7,139 bases of DNA from an uncultured Ruminococcus sp. (GTDB lineage Bacteria > Bacillota > Clostridia > Oscillospirales > CAG-272): the NCBI GenBank assembly GCA_902782785.1, contig CACZOH010000304.1, positions 1-7,139 of the forward strand. The letters run 5' to 3'. The notes under the pieces are model-generated. The model did no database searches and was not told the origin of the DNA. It was given only the letters and a program-made list of their open reading frames with translations. The position numbers and the translations under genes were made by a program. Shown piece by piece: positions 1-5,349 of this stretch. Within the stretch, counting starts at the first letter, position 1. Each line of letters starts with the position of its first letter.

Positions 1-903
1 CAGAAGCTGAACGGACTTGACGAAATGTATCTGAACAATATGTCGTACGATCCGTCGTTCGTAAGAGAATATCTCGCATACGCTCTGTTCTCTTTGAGCT
101 CCGGCATCTCAGCCCCTCTTTCCACGTTTGCAAAGGTCTATATAAACGGCGAATACTACGGGTTATATCTCGCGGTGGAAGCGGTGGACGAAAGCTTTCT
201 GAAGCGTGAGTTCGGAAACGCGGACGGCAACCTGTACGAGGGAAACAAGGGCTCCGCGTTCACCTCGGACGACACATCGACCTTTACGCTCGAGCGCGGA
301 AACGACACGGCATTGACGAAAATATCAAAGATCTATAACGCGATAGCGGACGGCGAAGGTATAGAAGACGTACTCGACGTTGAATCCGTTCTGCGTTACG
401 CCGCCGTCGTTGCGGTGCTTTGCGGACAGGAGTCGTATCTCGGCGCCAAGGCGGAAAACTATTATCTCTACGAGGATAAGGACGGGCTGACGTATATGAT
501 ACCGTGGGATCTGAAAACGGTCCTCGGCACGGATCTTTCGCTTAAGAAAACGGAATACTCCGTTGACACCGGGCTTATATCAGCCTCCGTCACGGAGCCT
601 TATTTCGGGCTTGAAGCGGAGGACAGACCGCTTGTATCAAAGCTTCTTGAAAACGAAAAATACAAAAGCGAATATCTGTCATACGCCGCGTACTACTGCG
701 GCGAGCTGTCCGCCATGCTCCCGAAGCTTTCGGGACTGAAGGAAGCGATAGACGAAGCCGCATTGTCCGACACCAAACACTTTTTTGACAAGGAGACATA
801 CGCCGCGGAATTTTCAGACGGAGAAAACACGCTTTACGGCTTTATAAAGTCAAGGTGTGAAAACGTAACGTCACAGCTTGCGGCAGAAGAAACATCAAAA
901 TGA
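1..903 (+). CDS. CotH-family protein kinase-like protein, C-terminal part (5' end outside window)
   Basis: The frame is open to the left edge, so only the last 300 residues are seen. CotH proteins are atypical kinases; in Bacillus spores CotH phosphorylates coat proteins, while many clostridial relatives are secreted proteins of unknown target. Visible family blocks, in window residue numbers, are a YDPSFVREYLAY-type segment (16-27), a VYINGEYYGLYLAVEAVD strand-turn block (46-63), a NLYEGN motif (about 77-82), an ENYYLY segment (152-157), the metal-site-like IPWDL (167-171), and DRPLVSKLLENEKY near the end (208-221). The canonical pattern after WD is usually an acidic or Asn residue two positions on; here it is Lys172. 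The stop codon overlaps the next start (ATGA), which suggests translational coupling with the lipoprotein gene. The family call is confident; kinase activity and cellular location are not established because the N-terminus is missing. Confidence 0.88.
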   Translation, partial: QKLNGLDEMYLNNMSYDPSFVREYLAYALFSLSSGISAPLSTFAKVYINGEYYGLYLAVEAVDESFLKREFGNADGNLYEGNKGSAFTSDDTSTFTLERGNDTALTKISKIYNAIADGEGIEDVLDVESVLRYAAVVAVLCGQESYLGAKAENYYLYEDKDGLTYMIPWDLKTVLGTDLSLKKTEYSVDTGLISASVTEPYFGLEAEDRPLVSKLLENEKYKSEYLSYAAYYCGELSAMLPKLSGLKEAIDEAALSDTKHFFDKETYAAEFSDGENTLYGFIKSRCENVTSQLAAEETSK

Positions 904-1484
904 GAAAAAAAATACTTTCCGTTGTTCTGGCGGCCGTTTTCATGCTTTTATGCGGCTGCGCGCAGACCAAAACGGATACTCCTTCGGGAATGAAGCTCGC
1001 CTCCGTTGAAGCCGCGGATTATTATATGTACGTTCCCGACAGCTGGGAGATAGCGGATCAGGACGGCGTTACGAGCGCGTACGTTTCTATAGCGGACAAA
1101 TCAAACGTGACCTGCGCCAGATACACGATAAAAAACGACGCGGTCTTTGAGATACCTGCGGGAAACGAAAAACCCGACGGCGTCGTTTACGCGGAGAATT
1201 ACTGGCTCGGCTACGCGTCCGAGCTCGAGGCGCATCTGCCGGGCTACAGGCTGATATCCGGTCCCGCCGCGACGACGCTTGACGGAAATTCCGCGGTGCG
1301 GTGCAAATACGTAGCGACCTTCTCCGGAGTAAACTACAATTTCGATATGGTCATATGCATAAGGGAAAGGATGTTCGCCTACCTTATAACGTACACGGCG
1401 GAAACGTCAAAATACGAAGCAAACCTCGCGTCGTTTGAAAAGATAGTATCGGAGTTCGTTTTTCAGACGGGAGTGCTCAAATAA
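900..1484 (+). CDS. Lipoprotein with PsbP/DcrB-like domain
   Basis: A 194-residue predicted lipoprotein. Residues 1-20 form a type II signal peptide: a basic MRKK start, a hydrophobic stretch (5-17) and a lipobox LCGC ending at Cys20, the likely lipidated residue. A short polar linker (21-32) follows. The body (about 36-190) resembles the PsbP/DcrB-like fold common in small bacterial lipoproteins: YMYVPDSWE (42-50), a TLDGNSAVRCKY strand (126-137), MFAYLITYTAE (158-168) and a closing FEKIVSEFVF helix/strand (179-188). No catalytic residues are apparent and the specific role is unknown. The start at 900 gives a good signal peptide and overlaps the CotH stop by 4 bases. The upstream sequence is only weakly Shine-Dalgarno-like (AGAAGAAA), so translation probably depends on coupling. 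The neighbour suggests it acts at the cell surface with the CotH-like protein (inference). Confidence 0.85.
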   Translation: MRKKILSVVLAAVFMLLCGCAQTKTDTPSGMKLASVEAADYYMYVPDSWEIADQDGVTSAYVSIADKSNVTCARYTIKNDAVFEIPAGNEKPDGVVYAENYWLGYASELEAHLPGYRLISGPAATTLDGNSAVRCKYVATFSGVNYNFDMVICIRERMFAYLITYTAETSKYEANLASFEKIVSEFVFQTGVLK

Positions 1485-1486
1485 AA

Positions 1487-2641
1487 ATGAAAGCATATTT
1501 TGACAATGCGGCGACAACGCGTTTATGCGGTGCTGCCGCTGACGCTTTACTTTCGGCTCAAACGGTTTTTGCAAATCCGTCGTCGCTGCACGGTATGGGG
1601 CTTGAAGCCGAAAAGCTCGTCTCCGCCTCGCGCAAAGACGTTCTGTCCGCGGCAGGCGGCGCCGGCAAAGGCACGCTTATATTCACGGGCTGCGGAACGG
1701 AGTCAAACGGGATATGTTTGTATGGCGCTGCGTACGCAAAAAAGTCAAACGAGGGAAAAACAGTAATAATATCCGACTCCGAGCATCCGTCCGTATATAA
1801 AAACGCGGAAGAGCTTCAAAGGCGCGGCTTCAAACTGAAAGAGATAAAAACGCGCGGCGGATATATAGATCCCGACGAGCTGTATTCTCTTGTAGACGGC
1901 GATACTTTTCTCGTAAGCATAATGACCGTCAACAACGAGACGGGGGCTTTGTACGATATAAGATCGCTCTGCTCCGCCGCAAAGCAGAAGAATCCGTCGG
2001 TCATATTCCATACGGACGCGACGCAGGCGTTCATGAAGACCGATACGGACGTCGGCAGATCGGGCGTTGATATGATGACGGTATCCGCGCACAAGATAGG
2101 CGGACCGAAGGGCGTGGGCGCGCTGTACGTAAAAAACGAGCTTATCCGCTCGCACTCGATATCGCCGCTTCTTTACGGCGGCGGTCAGGAGGGCGGTCTG
2201 CGCTCGGGAACGGAAAACACCGCGGGAATATCTGCTTTCGCCGCGGCGGCGCTCGACTGCAAAAAAAACCTTGACGAAGATCTGCAAAGGATAAACGGTT
2301 TATCGCGCCGCATAAAGGACGAGCTTTCGGCGCTCGGCGTACGTATAAACACGCCGAAAGATCATATACCGCATATAATATCGGCGACGATGCCGGGGAT
2401 AAAAAGCGAGGTAATGCTTCATTATCTTTCTTCATTCGGAGTTTACGTTTCAAGCGGCTCCGCCTGCTCGTCGCATCATCCGGGCATATCGTCCGCGGCG
2501 CTCGCCTTCGGGCTGTCAAAAAAAGAAGCGGACTGCACGGTCAGGATAAGTATTTTCAGGGAAAACACGGAAGAGGAAGCGGCTTTACTTATAAAATGTA
2601 TCGCCGACGGGGTAAAAAATCTGATAAAAATGTATAGATGA
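1487..2641 (+). CDS. Cysteine desulfurase, NifS/IscS type (PLP-dependent)
   Basis: A full-length 384-residue class V aminotransferase-fold enzyme. The family removes sulfur from L-cysteine, giving alanine and a Cys-persulfide used for Fe-S clusters, tRNA thiolation or other sulfur transfer in the cytoplasm. The start YFDNAATT (4-11) is diagnostic. Cofactor residues are all visible: EH with His100 (ring stacking), NNETG (149-153), HTDATQ with Asp177 and Gln180, and SAHK with the PLP lysine Lys203 before IGGPKG. RSGTENTAG (about 239-247) follows. The catalytic cysteine is Cys327 in SSGSACSS, in a long loop typical of NifS/IscS-like group I enzymes rather than SufS. The end has VRISIFRENTEEE. 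The gene starts 2 bases after the lipoprotein stop, with a distant CGGGAG as possible ribosome binding site. No iscU/nifU scaffold or tRNA-thiolation gene lies beside it here, so its acceptor cannot be assigned. Confidence 0.95.
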   Translation: MKAYFDNAATTRLCGAAADALLSAQTVFANPSSLHGMGLEAEKLVSASRKDVLSAAGGAGKGTLIFTGCGTESNGICLYGAAYAKKSNEGKTVIISDSEHPSVYKNAEELQRRGFKLKEIKTRGGYIDPDELYSLVDGDTFLVSIMTVNNETGALYDIRSLCSAAKQKNPSVIFHTDATQAFMKTDTDVGRSGVDMMTVSAHKIGGPKGVGALYVKNELIRSHSISPLLYGGGQEGGLRSGTENTAGISAFAAAALDCKKNLDEDLQRINGLSRRIKDELSALGVRINTPKDHIPHIISATMPGIKSEVMLHYLSSFGVYVSSGSACSSHHPGISSAALAFGLSKKEADCTVRISIFRENTEEEAALLIKCIADGVKNLIKMYR

Positions 2642-2686
2642 CCCCACAAATTAACATTTTTTTAAAATATTATTCTTCCGTAAACG

Positions 2687-2700
2687 TATCACTTGTGATA
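2687..2700. promoter_or_regulatory. Candidate operator: perfect inverted repeat TATCAC-TT-GTGATA
   Basis: Two exact 6-base arms (2687-2692 and 2695-2700) separated by TT form a 14-bp dyad that overlaps the extended -10 element. A dimeric repressor bound here would block RNA polymerase. It does not match an operator family I can name with confidence. A dyad of this size can occur by chance, so the support is its position. Confidence 0.35.
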
Positions 2701-2704
2701 TACT
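2696..2704 (+). promoter_or_regulatory. Extended -10 promoter element (TGATATACT)
   Basis: TG at 2696-2697, one base, then TATACT at 2699-2704 matches an extended -10 for the housekeeping sigma factor. With 17-bp spacing the -35 hexamer would be TTCCGT (2676-2681), a poor match, which is typical when the extended -10 carries recognition. Transcription would start near 2711 and run into the gene at 2797. Assigned by eye; no start site data. Confidence 0.5.
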
Positions 2705-2743
2705 GTTATGAGCGACGTTTTATAAACATAACTGATATTTAAT

Positions 2744-2757
2744 ACGGCATACGCCGT
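2744..2757 (+). other. Small hairpin in the mRNA leader
   Basis: ACGGC (2744-2748) pairs with GCCGT (2753-2757) around a 4-base ATAC loop, in the predicted 5' leader about 40 bases before the start codon. No T-tract follows, so it is not a terminator. It may stabilise the mRNA, or mean nothing. Confidence 0.35.
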
Positions 2758-2774
2758 GAAGCTTTAAAACAAAC

Positions 2775-2782
2775 AAGGAAGG
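2775..2782 (+). promoter_or_regulatory. Ribosome binding site AAGGAAGG for the PrsA/SurA-like gene
   Basis: Purine-rich AAGGAAGG lies 14 bases before the ATG at 2797, a somewhat long spacing. A short dyad GGTT (2781-2784) / AACC (2790-2793) between it and the start could fold and alter the effective distance. It supports the 2797 start, which also places a basic N-terminus and membrane helix at the front of the protein. Confidence 0.6.
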
Positions 2783-2796
2783 TTCGGATAACCAAC

Positions 2797-4434
2797 ATGG
2801 CTAAAACAAAAGTAAACACCAAAAACGCAAAAAAAACAGACGTTTGGTACAAGGTATTGGCTATAGTGATCGGCGTGGTACTGCTCTTCGGTCTTGCCGT
2901 CGCCATTATGCAGCCCACGGGTCTTATGGATTACATCACCCTGCACACGCAGACTGCGATGAAGTCGGAGCATTATTCCGTAAACAACGCGCAGTTCATG
3001 TATCTGACGCATCTTACCTACAACAATTATTATCAGACGTTATATGAAAATTACGGCTCGTATATGTCAAGCTTCGGTCTTGACAGATCGCTCCCGCTGT
3101 CTCAGCAGAAATACTACGGCAGCTCCTCGACCTCGTGGCTTGACACCTGCGTAAGAGAAGTGAGATCTTCTCTCACGCAGACGCTCGCTCTCTGCGAGGC
3201 GGCAAGAGCCGCGGGCTTTGAACTGACCGCAGACGACAGACAGACGATCGACGATACGATACAGTCGCTGAAGGATTTTGCAAAGAGCAACAACTACTCC
3301 GTATCCAACGCCATAGCCGCGATGTACGGAAGCAAGGGAATTTCCAAGGGCGATATAAAGAGCGTTCTTGAGATGCAGATACTTGCAACGAATTTCGCGC
3401 AGAAGCTGAGCGACGGCTATACGTATACGAACGAGCAGATAGACAAATACTACGATGAAAACAAGCTTGATTTCATAAAAGCGGATTACTATTCGTACGA
3501 AGTCAAAGCGGATTACGAGAGCGGCGCCTCCGACGAGGAAAAGCAGGCCGCTATATCCGCCGCGAAGAATAAAGCCGAGGAGCTTCACAAGAGGATCGAG
3601 GACGGCGCCGACTTTGTGACCGTGATCACCGAATACAAGAAAGAGCTTGCGACTGCGGAGGTAGAAGCCGCGCAGAAGGCGCTTGACGACGCAAAGGCGA
3701 ACGCGACTGAGGAAGCGAAAGATTCCGACAAGAAGTCTGCAGAAGAGACCGCGCTTGACGACGCAAAGAAGAAGCTTGAAGAAATAACGGAAGAAAGCGT
3801 AAAGAAAGAGATCCTGACAACGGCTCACACCACAAGCACGACCGCCACGAAGACCGAGGCTGAGGAATGGATGTTTGCCGACACGCCCGCACAGGACGGC
3901 GCGACGAAGCTCGTGACCTCCGATGAATCCGCTACGATCTACCAGATGGTAAAGAGCGCGTACAGAGACGAGTACAACACGATAACGATACGCGAGCTCG
4001 ACCTTAAGCTTGACGATTTCTCAAACAAAGAGGCGATGAAAGAATACGCCGATAAGATAATCGCCGATTTCAACGGCGGCGAGAAGACCGGCGACGCGTT
4101 CGACGCTCTTGCCGAAAAGTACAAGACGGACAAGATAACCGTAACCTCAAGAGGACAGATAAAAGAGACAAGAAAGAGCACCAGTACGGATGAGGAGATA
4201 ATCGCCGTGAACGACTGGCTGTTCTCCTCCGACCGCAAGGCGGGCGACCTCAAATACTTTGAGTTTGAGGACGAGGGCCTGAGCATATACTTCTACGAGG
4301 AAACGGGCAGAGCCGCGTGGCTCGTAAGCGTTGATTCCGCAATGCGTTCAAAAGACCTTGAAAACGATATCAACTCCTACAAAGAAGCTTACCCCGTAAC
4401 GGTCAACGAAAAAGCCATATCCAATATAGAATAA
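2797..4434 (+). CDS. Membrane-anchored PrsA/SurA-like foldase protein with two degenerate parvulin-like domains
   Basis: 545 residues. A Lys-rich N-terminus (1-15) precedes one hydrophobic helix (about 18-38) with no lipobox or clear signal cleavage site, so it is probably anchored with the bulk outside the cell. Residues about 45-225 are a helical SurA/PrsA-type N-terminal region that includes a TNEQIDKYYDENK motif (211-223), a common lead-in to PpiC domains. Two PpiC-like units follow. The first (about 228-390) is split by an Ala/Lys/Glu-rich helical insert (283-340). The second (about 395-513) contains AFDALAEKY, an NDWLFSSDRKAGDLKYFE block and a GRAAWLVSV closing strand. The usual parvulin entry with a conserved His (xxHIL-like) is replaced by YYSYEV and TIREL, so prolyl isomerase activity is doubtful and a chaperone role is likelier. 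It is transcribed alone, with its own promoter and a strong terminator. Family assignment is from overall pattern, not an alignment. Confidence 0.75.
   Translation: MAKTKVNTKNAKKTDVWYKVLAIVIGVVLLFGLAVAIMQPTGLMDYITLHTQTAMKSEHYSVNNAQFMYLTHLTYNNYYQTLYENYGSYMSSFGLDRSLPLSQQKYYGSSSTSWLDTCVREVRSSLTQTLALCEAARAAGFELTADDRQTIDDTIQSLKDFAKSNNYSVSNAIAAMYGSKGISKGDIKSVLEMQILATNFAQKLSDGYTYTNEQIDKYYDENKLDFIKADYYSYEVKADYESGASDEEKQAAISAAKNKAEELHKRIEDGADFVTVITEYKKELATAEVEAAQKALDDAKANATEEAKDSDKKSAEETALDDAKKKLEEITEESVKKEILTTAHTTSTTATKTEAEEWMFADTPAQDGATKLVTSDESATIYQMVKSAYRDEYNTITIRELDLKLDDFSNKEAMKEYADKIIADFNGGEKTGDAFDALAEKYKTDKITVTSRGQIKETRKSTSTDEEIIAVNDWLFSSDRKAGDLKYFEFEDEGLSIYFYEETGRAAWLVSVDSAMRSKDLENDINSYKEAYPVTVNEKAISNIE
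3679..3768 (+). repeat. Internal duplication with 18-bp exact direct repeats, 72-bp period
   Basis: The 18 bases GCGCTTGACGACGCAAAG occur at 3679-3696 and again at 3751-3768, in the same reading frame and exactly 24 codons apart. Both encode ALDDAK (residues 295-300 and 319-324) inside the Ala/Lys/Glu-rich insert. The flanking protein sequence is similar only in composition, so this is either an old 72-bp tandem duplication or convergence on a helical pattern. Confidence 0.6.
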
Positions 4435-4448
4435 ATAAAAATATAAGT

Positions 4449-4483
4449 AAAGCGCGCCGGGAGCATCTCAGCGCGCTTTTTTT
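4449..4483. terminator. Bidirectional intrinsic terminator between convergent genes
   Basis: AAAGCGCGC (4449-4457) pairs perfectly with GCGCGCTTT (4471-4479); the loop can pair further through GAG (4461-4463) and CTC (4467-4469). On the + strand seven Ts (4477-4483) follow, a strong intrinsic terminator 14 bases after the foldase stop codon. On the - strand the stem is followed by a T-rich but interrupted TTTACTTATATTTTT, so it can probably serve the activase too. The right arm lies inside the last codons of the activase gene. Confidence 0.85.
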
Positions 4484-5349
4484 ATGTATTCTTTGAATTC
4501 GTTTATCTGATCTTCGGTCGGGATGAGGTTTTTGTCTCCGTTATCGGAAAGACCGAGAAGCTCCGCTTTCACGCCGCCGTACGCGTGATACGGCAGCACG
4601 TCGGCGCCCGTGCAGTTTTTGAGCTTTGCAATGATCTCAGCCGTATTTTTATAATGCGCTTTATTTGTGTTGACGCCGTTTACGAGAATCAGCCGCAGTC
4701 GGATCACGGCGCCCGCCTCATCGGCTTTGTAAAGGTTATCCAGTATGCGCTTGTTCGATACTCCCGTATACTTTCTGTGCCGTTCTTCGTCCGTGTCCTT
4801 TATATCCCACAAAAACAGATCGACGTACGGCAAGGCGGGCAGGACGTCGTAAAAACCGCACGTTTCGACCGCGGTGTTTATTTTCTCCTCCTTACAGGCT
4901 TTAAGAAGCTGTACCGTGTTTTCCTGCATGAACGGCTCGCCGCCCGAAAGAGTCACGCCGCCCGATCTTCCGTAGAACGCGGAGTCTTTTTTTATCTGCT
5001 CCATTATACCGCCGACCGTCATATCGGTTCCGCAGAGCGATACCGCAGAGGTCGGGCAGACTTCTGCGCACTCGCCGCACACAGCGCATTTTCCGCGGTT
5101 TATTACGTGTTCGCCGCCGTTAAAGGTATGCGCGCCGTTTTTGCAGACGGCGCACGCCCGGCAGCCGATACATTTTTCAGCAGAGAATAAAAGCTCCCTG
5201 TCATTTTTCTGCATCTCCGGATTGTGGCACCAGACGCACCGCAAAGGACAGCCTTTTAAAAACACGGTTGTCCTTACGCCCGGTCCGTCGTGCATACAGA
5301 AGCGCTGTATCTCGGCGACTCTCAGTTTAATATCCGCAGCCGCACTCAT
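4468..5349 (-). CDS. Glycyl radical enzyme activating enzyme (radical SAM, with ferredoxin-like insert)
   Basis: 293 residues. Activases of this family use S-adenosylmethionine and a [4Fe-4S] cluster to abstract hydrogen from the conserved glycine of a partner glycyl radical enzyme. The N-terminal HDGPGVRTTVFLKGC (20-34) leads into the radical SAM motif CX3CX2C: Cys34, Cys38, Cys41, followed by HNPE. A ferredoxin-like insert (about 60-104), absent from pyruvate formate-lyase activase but usual in activases of other GREs, follows. Its first motif is Cys60, Cys63, Cys66, Cys69 and its second Cys88, Cys91, Cys94, Cys98-Pro. SGGEP (135-139) is the SAM-binding motif, and DLFLWDIKDTD plus HRKYTGV are typical downstream blocks. 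The first ferredoxin motif is one residue short (CX2CX2CX2C, no Pro). The ATG at 5349 is the first start after an in-frame stop and overlaps the GRE gene by 23 bases, with only a distant AAGGAG upstream, so translation is probably coupled. Confidence 0.95.
   Translation of the reverse strand: MSAAADIKLRVAEIQRFCMHDGPGVRTTVFLKGCPLRCVWCHNPEMQKNDRELLFSAEKCIGCRACAVCKNGAHTFNGGEHVINRGKCAVCGECAEVCPTSAVSLCGTDMTVGGIMEQIKKDSAFYGRSGGVTLSGGEPFMQENTVQLLKACKEEKINTAVETCGFYDVLPALPYVDLFLWDIKDTDEERHRKYTGVSNKRILDNLYKADEAGAVIRLRLILVNGVNTNKAHYKNTAEIIAKLKNCTGADVLPYHAYGGVKAELLGLSDNGDKNLIPTEDQINEFKEYIKKAR

Larger units (their letters stand above)
2642..2796 (+). other. Intergenic region carrying promoter and leader of the PrsA/SurA-like gene
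   Basis: A 155-bp A/T-rich gap between two + strand genes. It holds a promoter with an overlapping inverted repeat, a predicted leader of roughly 85 nt, a small hairpin and a ribosome binding site (listed separately). No small ORF or RNA gene was recognised in it. An A/T-only stem followed by seven Ts just after the cysteine desulfurase gene is too weak to call a terminator with confidence. Confidence 0.7.

Noticed and set aside
1745..2287. 180-codon open frame on the - strand within the cysteine desulfurase gene
   Set aside because: The desulfurase has every catalytic motif; the antisense translation is Arg/Tyr-rich without recognisable domains.
2626..2663. Possible terminator after the cysteine desulfurase gene (AAAAATGT pairing with ACATTTTT, then Ts)
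   Set aside because: The stem is almost all A/T, the loop is about 20 bases and the T-tract is part of the stem, so it is too unstable to call an intrinsic terminator.
2651..2673. Alternative promoter with TTAACA (2651-2656) as -35 and TATTAT (2668-2673) as -10
   Set aside because: Only 11 bases separate the hexamers, too short for sigma-70-type recognition; the extended -10 at 2696-2704 is better.
3067..3828. Long open frame of 253 codons on the - strand opposite the foldase gene
   Set aside because: It lies wholly inside a well supported + strand gene, its translation is a hydrophobic/Arg-rich mix with no domain pattern, and it arises from codon bias of the real gene.
4585..5190. 201-codon open frame on the + strand opposite the activase
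   Set aside because: Shadow of a gene with clear radical SAM and ferredoxin motifs; no start context or recognisable protein.
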